64,000 nucleotides of DNA from CAYFZO01 sp965226235 (GTDB lineage: Bacteria; Pseudomonadota; Gammaproteobacteria; Poriferisulfidales; Oxydemutatoraceae): assembly GCA_965226235.1 (NCBI GenBank), contig OZ245335.1, positions 558,001 to 622,000 on the forward strand. Direction: 5' to 3'. Made by a program: the position numbers and the translations under genes. The notes under the pieces are model-generated. The model was not told the origin of the DNA. It saw nothing but the letters and a program-made list of their open reading frames with translations, and made no database searches. Shown piece after piece: positions 45,498 to 55,257 of the stretch (position 1 is its first letter; each line of letters opens with the position of its first letter).

Positions 45498-45770
45498 CTA
45501 TCCAACTGCTTCCTTGAGTGCCTTTCCAGGCTTGAAGCCAACCGCCTTGCCGGCAGGTATGTTGATAGTCTCCCCGGTCCTGGGATTACGCCCGGTGCGG
45601 GCACTTCTGCTTCTGACCAGAAACGTACCGAAGCCAACCACTGTTACCTGGTCATCCGATCGTAGAGAGTTGGTAATCGCGTCAGTCACCGCATCGATGG
45701 CTTTGGCCGCATCACTTTTTGACAAACCTGCAGCGTTTGCAACTTCATTCGTCAACTCAGCTTTATTCAT
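45498..45770 (-). CDS. hupB: DNA-binding protein HU beta
   Basis: HU compacts and bends DNA without sequence preference. The 90-residue product is the standard length: MNKAELTNEVANAAGLSKSDAAKAIDAV at the start, VTVVGFGTFLVRSRSARTGRNPRTGE, and FKPGKALKEAVG at the end. I chose the second ATG (45770), nine bases from AGGAG, over the one at 45776. It follows lon in the conserved order. Confidence 0.97.
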   Translation of the reverse strand: MNKAELTNEVANAAGLSKSDAAKAIDAVTDAITNSLRSDDQVTVVGFGTFLVRSRSARTGRNPRTGETINIPAGKAVGFKPGKALKEAVG

Positions 45771-45940
45771 GTGCATATTCTCCTGTTAAAAATGATATAG
45801 AGAAAGACGGAAATCACCTGGCCACCGCAATGACCGGGTTCATCCTTGGTGCCTGAAAATTCAGGAACAAAAAACTGATCCGTCGAAGATCCCGTTGGGA
45901 GTGTAGGGTATAAACGAAAGTCAACAAAGTCAACAAACCA

Positions 45941-48394
45941 TCAATGCCTGGGACCTTCGGGCGCCTTGGCGGCAGGCTTGCGCGTGCGCTCCTTGGACAG
46001 GGAGGCAGCGGAACTTTCTCTGGGGGATAACGGCACCGGGCTTTCGACCAGAGCCATATCGAGCACCTCATCGATCCATTTCACCGATTTGACCTTGATT
46101 CTTTTCAGGATGGTCTCGGGGATTTCCTTGAGGTCTTTCTGGTTCTCATCGGGTATCAGGACGGTTTCTATACCGCCACGCAGAGCCGCCAGCAGCTTTT
46201 CCTTAAGGCCACCGATCGGCAACACCTCTCCCCGCAACGTGATCTCACCGGTCATCGCGATGGCTGCGCGCGCCGGAATGTTGCTAAGCGCCGAGACCAG
46301 GGCGGTGCACATTGCGATACCGGCACTTGGACCGTCCTTCGGGGTGGCGCCCTCCGGCACATGGATGTGCACATCCTTGTCTTCATAGAACCTGCTTTCC
46401 AGCCCCAGCACTTCAGCCCTGCTACGCACAACCGTCATCGCTGCCTGCACCGACTCCTGCATGACATCACCTAGTTTACCGGTCTGCACCAGCTTGCCTT
46501 TGCCCGGCACAACGGCTGCCTCAACCGTCAGCAGTTCGCCTCCCACCTCGGTCCAGGCCATCCCCGTCACTTGCCCGACGCGGTCTTCCTCTTCAGCCAG
46601 TCCGTAACGATACTTGTGCACCCCGAGGAACTGAGCGAGCGATTTCGGTGTAATCATTCGGGATTGAAGTTTTTTCTTTTTCTCGAACAGGATCGACTTT
46701 ACGACCTTTCGACAGATTTTCGAGATCTCCCGCTCCAGTCCACGCACACCCGCTTCACGCGTGTAGTATCGAATAATATCGAGCACCGCGCTGTCCGAAA
46801 ACTTCAATTCGCTCGGCTTCAGACCATTGTCCTTGACCTGGCGAGGCATCAGATAGCGACGCGCGATGTTCTTTTTCTCATCTTCCGTATAGCCAGGCAA
46901 CCGGATGACCTCCATGCGATCGCGCAGGGGCGCCGGTATGTTCAGGCTGTTGGCGGTGCACACGAACATTATTTCCGACAAATCGAAATCAACTTCGAGG
47001 TAGTGATCCTGGAAGGAAGAATTCTGCTCGGGGTCAAGCACCTCGAGCAAAGCGGAAGCAGGGTCGCCCCTGAAATCCATCGACATCTTGTCTACTTCGT
47101 CAAGCAGAAACAATGGGTTCCTGACTTTCACCTTGGCGAGGTTCTGAATGAATTTCCCTGGCATCGAGCCGATATACGTCCGGCGATGACCGCGAATCTC
47201 CGCTTCATCGCGCACGCCTCCCAGCGACATCCGTGTGAATTTTCGTCCCGTGGCACGCGCGATGGAACGCCCGACCGAGGTTTTGCCAACGCCCGGCGGC
47301 CCGACCAGGCACAGGATCGGCCCCTTGAGCTTCTTTACCCGCTGCTGCACCGCCAGATATTCAAGAATCCGTTCCTTGACGTTCTCCAGACTGTAGTGGT
47401 CTTCTTCCAGAATCCTGCCTGCTTCCCGGAGGCTGGATTTCAACCTCGACTTCTTCTTCCACGGCACGTCGAGCAGCCAATCCAGGTAGTTACGTACCAC
47501 CGTCGCCTCGGCTGACATCGGCGACATCATGTTCAGCTTGTTCGACTCGGCTGTCGCTTTCTCCATGGCCTCCTTGCTCATACCGGATTTTTCTATCTTC
47601 CTGGCATACTCATCGTTGTCCCCAGACGCGCCGTCACTGCCCCCCAATTCTTTCTGGATAGCTTTCATCTGCTCATTCAGGTAATACTCGCGCTGACTCT
47701 TTTCCATCTGCTTCTTGACCCGCCCGCGCAGGCGCTTCTCGATCTGCAATATGTCAATTTCGCCCTGTATCAGGTTCAGCAGGTATTCGAGCCTGCTGTA
47801 GGTATCCTCTATCTCCAGGATTTTCTGTTTTTCTTCAACCTTCAAAGTCAGGTAACCGGCGATAGTGTCGGAAAAACACGCCGGATCATCGGCAATCGAA
47901 GTCAGGGAACTGATCACTTCGGCGGGCACCTTGCTATTGATCTTGATGTACTGCTCGAACTGCTTCATCAGTGAACGCACCAGCGCGTCGATTTCCCGTT
48001 CATCGGCGCTGGAGTCCTCAGGGAGAGCTTCCGCCTCGGCGCTCAGATAGTCTCCCTTGTCGACAAACCCGTTGACTTTGGCACGATACTGACCTTCAAC
48101 CAGAACCTTGATCGTCCCGTCTGGCAGTTTCAGCAACTGCAGTATTGAAGATACGGTGCCCACGCGGTAAATCTGGTCCAGAGCCGGAGAATCGTCGGTT
48201 GCGTTCTTCTGCGTAACCAGCAAAATCTGCTTGTCCGATGCCATCGCGACATCCAGCGCCCTGACCGACTGGTCGCGACCAACAAACAAAGGGATCGCAG
48301 TGTGCGGATAAACCACCACGTCACGTAACGGCAGGACCGGAATGTCCGGTATTCCAACAGCGTTGATCGTTTCTACGTTGGCTTTATCGGCCAT
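45941..48394 (-). CDS. lon: ATP-dependent protease Lon
   Basis: Lon degrades damaged and regulatory proteins. The 817-residue product has the N-terminal substrate domain (IPVLPLRDVVVYPHTAIPLFVGR) and a coiled coil near 190-260. Walker A GPPGVGKTS is near 360, and the catalytic Ser is in PKDGPSAGIAM near 686 with its Lys partner about 40 residues later. The C-terminus has a basic Ser/Lys/Pro tail. Upstream on the minus strand, TTGAAT (48487-48492), 16 bases and TATGGT (48465-48470) may form a promoter; no clear heat-shock box is seen. Confidence 0.98.
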   Translation of the reverse strand: MADKANVETINAVGIPDIPVLPLRDVVVYPHTAIPLFVGRDQSVRALDVAMASDKQILLVTQKNATDDSPALDQIYRVGTVSSILQLLKLPDGTIKVLVEGQYRAKVNGFVDKGDYLSAEAEALPEDSSADEREIDALVRSLMKQFEQYIKINSKVPAEVISSLTSIADDPACFSDTIAGYLTLKVEEKQKILEIEDTYSRLEYLLNLIQGEIDILQIEKRLRGRVKKQMEKSQREYYLNEQMKAIQKELGGSDGASGDNDEYARKIEKSGMSKEAMEKATAESNKLNMMSPMSAEATVVRNYLDWLLDVPWKKKSRLKSSLREAGRILEEDHYSLENVKERILEYLAVQQRVKKLKGPILCLVGPPGVGKTSVGRSIARATGRKFTRMSLGGVRDEAEIRGHRRTYIGSMPGKFIQNLAKVKVRNPLFLLDEVDKMSMDFRGDPASALLEVLDPEQNSSFQDHYLEVDFDLSEIMFVCTANSLNIPAPLRDRMEVIRLPGYTEDEKKNIARRYLMPRQVKDNGLKPSELKFSDSAVLDIIRYYTREAGVRGLEREISKICRKVVKSILFEKKKKLQSRMITPKSLAQFLGVHKYRYGLAEEEDRVGQVTGMAWTEVGGELLTVEAAVVPGKGKLVQTGKLGDVMQESVQAAMTVVRSRAEVLGLESRFYEDKDVHIHVPEGATPKDGPSAGIAMCTALVSALSNIPARAAIAMTGEITLRGEVLPIGGLKEKLLAALRGGIETVLIPDENQKDLKEIPETILKRIKVKSVKWIDEVLDMALVESPVPLSPRESSAASLSKERTRKPAAKAPEGPRH

Positions 48395-48526
48395 GAATCA
48401 AACTCCAGCTTTGCATAGTGCTTTCTCGCACCGACTTCAGCACAAAACCAAATCGGATGCAACTACCATAGCAGCCGAGCGCCTTGATTCAACGTCATTG
48501 CGCTCTCTACCATTCGTTCATATCGG

Positions 48527-49798
48527 TCAGTCGGATGCTACCTTGTCGTACAGCGCACCATCACAGATCAAAAATGGCGGGGCGTCACCTTCTATGGTGT
48601 TCGCATCGACGACGATTCGCTCAATATCCTCTCGCGAGGGTAACTCATACATGGTGTCCATCAACACATTTTCAATGATGGTGCGAAGACCACGCGCGCC
48701 GGTCTTGCGCAGCATCGCCTTGTGCGCGATGGCATGCAGTGCGCTGTCGCGGAATTCGAGGCTGACGCCTTCCATGTCAAACATACAACGATACTGCTTG
48801 ACCAGCGCGTTTTTTGGCTCGGTCAGGATACGCACCAGCGCATCTTCATCGAGGGTTTCCAGCACCGCGGTAGTCGCGAGGCGTCCGACGAACTCGGGGA
48901 TCAGGCCGTAACGTATCAGGTCTTCCGCTTCAACCATCTTGAGAAGGCGCATCAGGCTTTGGGAATCCCTCTCGCTTCTGACTTCAGCGGAAAACCCGAT
49001 GCCCGTCTTTTCACTGCGCTCACGAATGATATCTTCAAGCCCGGCGAAAGTGCCTCCGCAAATAAACAGGATGTTGCCGGTATCCACCTGTAAAAATTCC
49101 TGGTGCGGGTGCTTTCTTCCACCTTGCGGCGGCACTGAAGCTATGGTGCCCTCGATGAGTTTCAGCAGCGCCTGCTGGACGCCTTCACCTGACACGTCCC
49201 GGGTAATCGAGGGGTTTTCGGACTTTCTTGAAATCTTGTCGATCTCATCTATATAGACAATCCCTGCTTGCGCTCGCTCAACGTCATAATCACAGGCCTG
49301 CAGCAACTTCTGGATAATGTTTTCGACGTCTTCTCCGACGTAGCCTGCCTCGGTAAGCGTGGTCGCATCGGCTATCGCAAACGGAACATCGAGCATCCGT
49401 GCCAGGGTATGCGCGAGCAAGGTCTTGCCGCAACCGGTTGCACCGATCAACAGGATATTGCTCTTTGAGATTTCAACCTCGTTACCAGCGTCGCGACACT
49501 CGAGACGTTTGTAGTGGTTGTACACGGCAACCGACAGCACACGCTTGGCGTATTGCTGACCGATGACGTACTTGTCCAGATGCTCGTTGATCTCACTGGG
49601 CTTGGGCAGCTTGAGGTGTTCCGGCCCCATCTCCCTGTGCAACTCATCCTTGAGGATATCATTGCATAGCTCTACGCATTCATTGCAAATGAATATATAC
49701 GAAGGCCCCGCGATCAGTTTATGGACTTCCTGCTGGTCCTTGGCACAGAAGGAACACTTCAGAGCCCTTTTGGTCTGGGCGGCGTTGGCTTCAGTCAC
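48527..49798 (-). CDS. clpX: ATP-dependent Clp protease ATP-binding subunit ClpX
   Basis: ClpX unfolds proteins for ClpP. The N-terminal zinc-binding domain shows CSFCAKDQQEVHKLIAGP and ICNECVELC. Walker A is GATGCGKTLLAHTLA near residue 122, and Walker B is IVYIDEIDKIS. The ClpP-binding loop is in the usual place. Translation begins at GTG 49798. It is 174 bases downstream of clpP, so it may have its own promoter as well. Confidence 0.97.
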   Translation of the reverse strand: MTEANAAQTKRALKCSFCAKDQQEVHKLIAGPSYIFICNECVELCNDILKDELHREMGPEHLKLPKPSEINEHLDKYVIGQQYAKRVLSVAVYNHYKRLECRDAGNEVEISKSNILLIGATGCGKTLLAHTLARMLDVPFAIADATTLTEAGYVGEDVENIIQKLLQACDYDVERAQAGIVYIDEIDKISRKSENPSITRDVSGEGVQQALLKLIEGTIASVPPQGGRKHPHQEFLQVDTGNILFICGGTFAGLEDIIRERSEKTGIGFSAEVRSERDSQSLMRLLKMVEAEDLIRYGLIPEFVGRLATTAVLETLDEDALVRILTEPKNALVKQYRCMFDMEGVSLEFRDSALHAIAHKAMLRKTGARGLRTIIENVLMDTMYELPSREDIERIVVDANTIEGDAPPFLICDGALYDKVASD

Positions 49799-49972
49799 AG
49801 TCTTGTTCCAATATCGTGTCCGATTTACGGATGCGCGCTACTCGGAAAATCCGCAGCGGCCATGAGTAGTGGCGTGGGGCAGGCAGTTCGCTCTTCAAAG
49901 ATACCACATCCGACCGCAAAACCACGCCTGGAATCCGATACATGCACCCCGCCTCCCTGCCCGGGTATGGGC

Positions 49973-50605
49973 TTAGGATTTCTCATTGCCGTCTTCGCGC
50001 CGGGTCAGGACTTTGTCCACCAGGCCGTAAGCCTGTGCCTCGTCGGGCGTCATGAAGTAATCGCGCTCAGTGTCGCCACGTATCTTTTCCACGTCCTGGT
50101 CGGTATGGTGGGCCAGGATCGCGTTCAGTTGTTCACGCGTTTTCAATAGCTCCCTGGCATGAATGTCGATATCGGATACCTGCCCCTGAATTCCTCCCAG
50201 AGGCTGGTGAATCATCACCCGCGAATGCGCCAGCGCGAAACGCTTTCCGGCACTGCCCGCGGCGAGCAGCAAGGCCCCCATGCTCGCGGCTTGCCCCATA
50301 CACAGGGTGCTGACAGCGGGACGCGTGAATTGCATGGTGTCATAAATCGCAAGCCCGGCGGAGACTTCCCCCCCGGGAGAATTGATGTAAATTGAAATAT
50401 CCTTGTCCGGGTTCTCCGACTCAAGAAATAAAATCTGCGCGATCACCAGGTTGGCGAGATGATCGTCCATGGCACCCACGATAAACACGACCCTTTCCTT
50501 GAGCAACCTCGAATAGATGTCATAGGAACGCTCGCCACGCGATGTTTTCTCGACCACGATCGGTACGAGATTCATTCCTGTGGAGTAGCTGTTGTTACGC
50601 GCCAC
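49973..50605 (-). CDS. clpP: ATP-dependent Clp protease proteolytic subunit ClpP
   Basis: ClpP is the serine protease chamber of ClpXP/ClpAP. The catalytic Ser is in GQAASMGALLLAAG, His in HSRVMIHQPLGG and Asp in TERDYFMTPDEA. The 210-residue frame starts at GTG 50605; ATG 50575 (MNLVPIVVEKTSRGERS) may be the mature-like start. It is six bases after tig, in the tig-clpP-clpX-lon order. Confidence 0.97.
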   Translation of the reverse strand: MARNNSYSTGMNLVPIVVEKTSRGERSYDIYSRLLKERVVFIVGAMDDHLANLVIAQILFLESENPDKDISIYINSPGGEVSAGLAIYDTMQFTRPAVSTLCMGQAASMGALLLAAGSAGKRFALAHSRVMIHQPLGGIQGQVSDIDIHARELLKTREQLNAILAHHTDQDVEKIRGDTERDYFMTPDEAQAYGLVDKVLTRREDGNEKS

Positions 50606-50611
50606 TAAACT

Positions 50612-51919
50612 TTAACTTCCCGTAGCGTATCCCGGAGGACGCACGGCTTCTTCGAAGGTGCCGCTTGTCTCTTCCAACTGTACCTGATCCAACACCCACT
50701 GGAAAACCTTCTCCTCCAGTATCAGCCCGGTAAGCTTTGAACGCGCCAGCGGGTCGGAGCGGTAATGCTGTCGGACTGTTTCGGCGTCTTCATAGCGCGC
50801 CGCAATTTGCTCGAGGCCTGCTTCAAACTCGCGGTTGCCCACTTCAAGCTCCCGGGTATCTGCGACCTTGCGCATGATTATACCGAGTTTTACGTTGCGT
50901 TTCGCCTGCCTCTGCAACGATTGCTCGTCCAGTTTGGCGGCTTGCTCCTCGTCGAGCCTGAGTTGCTCCACCATCCCGGCACGCATCCGCTCGATCTCGG
51001 ACTGCACCAGTGCAGGGGGAAGCGCAATGTCATTCCTGCGAACCAGCAAATCCATCACATTGTCCTTCATGTTCTGACGCAGTTTTTTCTCCAGCTCGTG
51101 TTGCATACCTTCCCTAAACAACTCTTTCAGCCTGTCAAGGCCACCTTCCTCGACGCCGCATTGCTGAAAAAACGCCTGGTCCAGTTCCGGCAATATGCTT
51201 TCCTCTACCGCGCGCACCGCAATCCGAAACTTCAACTTCTTCCCGGCCCATTCGGTATCCGGATAGTCCTTGGGAAACTTGATCCTGATTTTCCTGTTGT
51301 CCCCAGGCTTGCATTTCTGCAGTTGCTCGGCAAAATCCCCTTCTACGCTGGCAGCATCCATGGAGACCAGCAGTTCGCCGTTTTCATCCACGTTGAAGAC
51401 CGCGACCGGCTCAGCGAGATGCACCCGCACCCGGTCTCCCTGCTGCGGACAACGCTGCACCGGTTGCCATTTCGCATTGTGCAGGCGCGACCGGTCGATC
51501 ATCCTCGCTACATCATCTTCGGTTATCTCAACGACCGGTTTCTCAATCTTCTCTCCGTCCAGAGGCGCAAGCTCGAATTCCGGGTATACCTCGATATCGA
51601 CGACAAAATGAAGATCCTGCCCTGGCAGAACCCGGGTGTCGCCGAAGTCAGGCTCCCCGACAGGCACGAGCCTGTGCTCGGCAAGAGCTTGCTGATAGCC
51701 GGTCTCGATCACGCTGGAAGCGATCTGCTGAAACACGCTTTCGCCGTAACGTTTCCGCAACACCTTTTCCGGCACCCTGCCAGCCCGGAACCCATCCATA
51801 CGCACCGTTCTTCCAAGCTGCCGCATACGCCTGGCAACTCGTGCTTCCATTTCGTCCAGTGGCACGACGAACTTCAGCCGGCGGCCCAAGACACCTGTTT
51901 TCTCAACCGAAACATTCAT
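50612..51919 (-). CDS. tig: Trigger factor
   Basis: Trigger factor binds ribosomes and shields nascent chains. The ribosome-binding motif GFRAGRVPEKVLRKRYG lies near residues 44-60. The middle FKBP-like isomerase domain (about 160-245) keeps PQQGDRVRVHL and FPKDYPDTEWAGKKLKFRIAV. It lacks the usual FxGG and PGFE phrases, so isomerase activity may be lost. The C-terminal helical chaperone domain is intact. ATG 51919 begins 38 bases from tRNA-Leu. Confidence 0.96.
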   Translation of the reverse strand: MNVSVEKTGVLGRRLKFVVPLDEMEARVARRMRQLGRTVRMDGFRAGRVPEKVLRKRYGESVFQQIASSVIETGYQQALAEHRLVPVGEPDFGDTRVLPGQDLHFVVDIEVYPEFELAPLDGEKIEKPVVEITEDDVARMIDRSRLHNAKWQPVQRCPQQGDRVRVHLAEPVAVFNVDENGELLVSMDAASVEGDFAEQLQKCKPGDNRKIRIKFPKDYPDTEWAGKKLKFRIAVRAVEESILPELDQAFFQQCGVEEGGLDRLKELFREGMQHELEKKLRQNMKDNVMDLLVRRNDIALPPALVQSEIERMRAGMVEQLRLDEEQAAKLDEQSLQRQAKRNVKLGIIMRKVADTRELEVGNREFEAGLEQIAARYEDAETVRQHYRSDPLARSKLTGLILEEKVFQWVLDQVQLEETSGTFEEAVRPPGYATGS

Positions 51920-51957
51920 GCGCGTTTAGCAAGATCCACCGGCACGGTACGCGCCTG

Positions 51958-52042
51958 TGGTGCGAAAGGAGAGACTCGAACTCTCACGGGTTACCCCACT
52001 GGCACCTAAAGCCAGCGCGTCTACCAATTCCGCCACTTCCGC
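51958..52042 (-). tRNA. tRNA-Leu (anticodon TAG)
   Basis: The 85-base gene has a long variable arm, anticodon loop TTTAGGT, acceptor GCGGAAG/CTTTCGC and an encoded CCA. It precedes tig as in Pseudomonas. Confidence 0.95.
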
Positions 52043-52106
52043 GTGTCATATCATCTCTGTGCAGCAAGCTATACTACTGCATATTTCATTGCGGAAGCAG
52101 ACGCGC

Positions 52107-52997
52107 ATGCGCAATTTCCTCATCGTCGCCATGATCTTCTGCATCTGTGCGATCGCTACCAGCGCTGTCTCGTGGCCGATTTACCTGTGGCTGCCCCTGC
52201 CGCAATCGGTTCCTTTCGGCAAATTCGCAAAATGGCTGTCGCTCCTGGTCATCGCCGCAGTAACCATCGCCGCATTCAGGCATCACCGCCTGCAGTTTTC
52301 AAGCATCCGCTTTCTTCCTGCGCGAGGGTCGGGAGCGCGCTCGCTGGGATTCGGTCTGGTTGCCGGATTCCTGTTGCTGGCGCTACTGGGCGCAATACTG
52401 TACCTGCTGGAGGTTCGCGTGGCGCACGCGAGCAGAAGCTTTCCCGAAGTCCTGGAAAAACTGTTTTTGAGCATACTGCCTACAGCTTTGCTGGTTTCCC
52501 TGATCGAGGAAACCTATTTCCGCGGCATTCAATGCGGAGAACTGATACGGAAAGGGCGCACACTGGCGGCCATCACGTTGCCGGCAGTTTTTTACTCGAG
52601 CGTGCACTTTCTGAACCCGGGAAAGTCGATTCAAAGCGATGATCCGGACTGGTTCTACGGCCTGACGCTGTTGCTCAACGCACCCGCCGAAATCTGCCGC
52701 GCCTCCGACTGCATGGGAACGGCGGCAACATTGTTCATCGCCGGCATGTTCCTCGGCATGGTGCGCATACTCGGCGGGCATCTGATCATTTGTATCGGCA
52801 TTCACGCCGGCTGGATCACCGCGATCAAGCTGACCGGAACGCTGACCAATTTCAACCCGGATGCCGACTTTGCATGGCTGGCACGAGGCCAGGGGCAGTT
52901 CATTGGCGTGCTGTCCGCGGCATTGCTTACGTTGCCGTGCCTGCTGACCGGAGCAGTGCTGCTTCGGCAACGCCTCAGGAAAACCGGTCAAAGTTGA
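52107..52997 (+). CDS. CPBP-family intramembrane metalloprotease-like protein
   Basis: The 296-residue product is a multi-spanning membrane protein of the CAAX-protease/bacteriocin-processing (CPBP) family. The three family motifs are visible: EExxxR in LIEETYFRG (Glu134, Glu135, Arg139), FxxxH in FYSSVHF (His167), and HAGW near 235. Substrates in gammaproteobacteria are unknown. I chose ATG 52107, since upstream frame overlaps tRNA-Leu. It converges with, and overlaps by 23 bases, the gene on the minus strand. Confidence 0.88.
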   Translation: MRNFLIVAMIFCICAIATSAVSWPIYLWLPLPQSVPFGKFAKWLSLLVIAAVTIAAFRHHRLQFSSIRFLPARGSGARSLGFGLVAGFLLLALLGAILYLLEVRVAHASRSFPEVLEKLFLSILPTALLVSLIEETYFRGIQCGELIRKGRTLAAITLPAVFYSSVHFLNPGKSIQSDDPDWFYGLTLLLNAPAEICRASDCMGTAATLFIAGMFLGMVRILGGHLIICIGIHAGWITAIKLTGTLTNFNPDADFAWLARGQGQFIGVLSAALLTLPCLLTGAVLLRQRLRKTGQS

Positions 52998-53313
52998 GAA
53001 TGCGGAGCTTGTAGAGTCGCCAACTGTCACCCATCAACTGCAGGCTGTCCTGGTCTTTGATAAACCAAGCACGGTTCAGCCGATAGGCAAAATAGGGAAT
53101 CTTGTACAGTAGCACCGCAAGCAACATGATCACGGTGCCGGTCAGCATTTTATAGCGGTCGAAAGCCGCAGTTTCAAAGAGAGCAAGAATACCGCCAGTG
53201 GCACATACCAGTGCCATGAGCGCAACCGTGAGCGCGCGGTTATAAAAAAAATGTCGTGCGCGGATGGCGCGAATATGTGTAAGGGTATCAGCCATGGGCT
53301 CCTTGGCGACCAT
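52975..53313 (-). CDS. Small membrane protein of unknown function
   Basis: I do not recognise a family. The 112-residue product has two predicted membrane helices (ALTVALMALVCATGGILALF and MLTGTVIMLLAVLLYKIPYF) with a C-terminal charged part. Two starts (53313 and 53295) sit behind an identical AGGAGCCCATGG block, a local duplication. It is the first gene downstream of 16S on the same strand, and its 3' end overlaps the CPBP gene. Confidence 0.6.
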   Translation of the reverse strand: MVAKEPMADTLTHIRAIRARHFFYNRALTVALMALVCATGGILALFETAAFDRYKMLTGTVIMLLAVLLYKIPYFAYRLNRAWFIKDQDSLQLMGDSWRLYKLRILNFDRFS

Positions 53314-53354
53314 GGGCTCCTGGACTAACGGAGAAACCGTGGTCCAGGCAGGTA

Positions 53355-53400
53355 AATCAAAACAACTTGTGCGGGTGCTCGTACTTTCATCGATGCCACC
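53355..53400 (-). other. 3' arm of the pre-16S processing stem (spacer remnant)
   Basis: Just after 16S, this segment (AGCACCCGCACAA in the minus-strand transcript) is complementary to the arm at 55071-55112. The 13-base core at 53367-53379 pairs exactly with 55088-55100. Such stems are cut by RNase III to free 16S. It is all that is recognisable of the 16S-23S spacer on this side. Confidence 0.65.
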
Positions 53401-53417
53401 TTCTTTCTTTTACTCTT

Positions 53418-54972
<1,555 letters not shown>

Positions 54973-55070
54973 AACAGTTTTACGATTTTTACATCGTAAT
55001 AGGGTTAACGCAGAGGTTCCGACTCCCAGCTTAATACTGTTGACTCGGTACTTGCATTAGATTGTCAGTG

Positions 55071-55112
55071 ACACCGACTTCCATACAAGCACCCGCACAA
55101 ATCATTTTGATT
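55071..55112 (-). other. 5' arm of the pre-16S processing stem
   Basis: In the leader of 16S, TTGTGCGGGTGCT lies within AATCAAAA...GTGTC and pairs with the segment after 16S. The leader between promoter and 16S is about 190 bases. Confidence 0.65.
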
Positions 55113-55168
55113 ACTGTCTTGCTATTTTTGAAAAAACCATGGCTACCATTCACGACAACCAAAAGGGC

Positions 55169-55197
55169 ATTGTAGTCGAGTTACCCAGCGCATGCAA
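55169..55197 (-). promoter_or_regulatory. 16S rRNA promoter
   Basis: On the minus strand, TTGCAT (55192-55197), a 17-base spacer and TACAAT (55169-55174) form a near-consensus promoter about 200 bases before 16S, followed by GCCC. The IS target duplication begins 55 bases upstream of the -35 box, so upstream activating sequences may have been altered. Confidence 0.7.
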
Positions 55198-55251
55198 CAG
55201 GATTTATGGGTCCCCCACCCCTATGGGACAAACGGGACCCGTGACGCATGC

Positions 55252-55257
55252 GTAGAG
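55252..55257. repeat. Left target-site duplication of the IS (GTAGAG)
   Basis: GTAGAG directly precedes the left terminal repeat and is repeated at 56808-56813 after the right one. It is part of an interspersed palindrome that the IS has split. Confidence 0.8.

Noticed and set aside
46571..47515. 314-residue frame antisense to lon
   Set aside because: It is opposite the conserved Lon ATPase domain and has no family match.
50765..52009. 414-residue open frame antisense to tig and tRNA-Leu
   Set aside because: It runs through the trigger factor gene and into a tRNA, and shows no protein family features.
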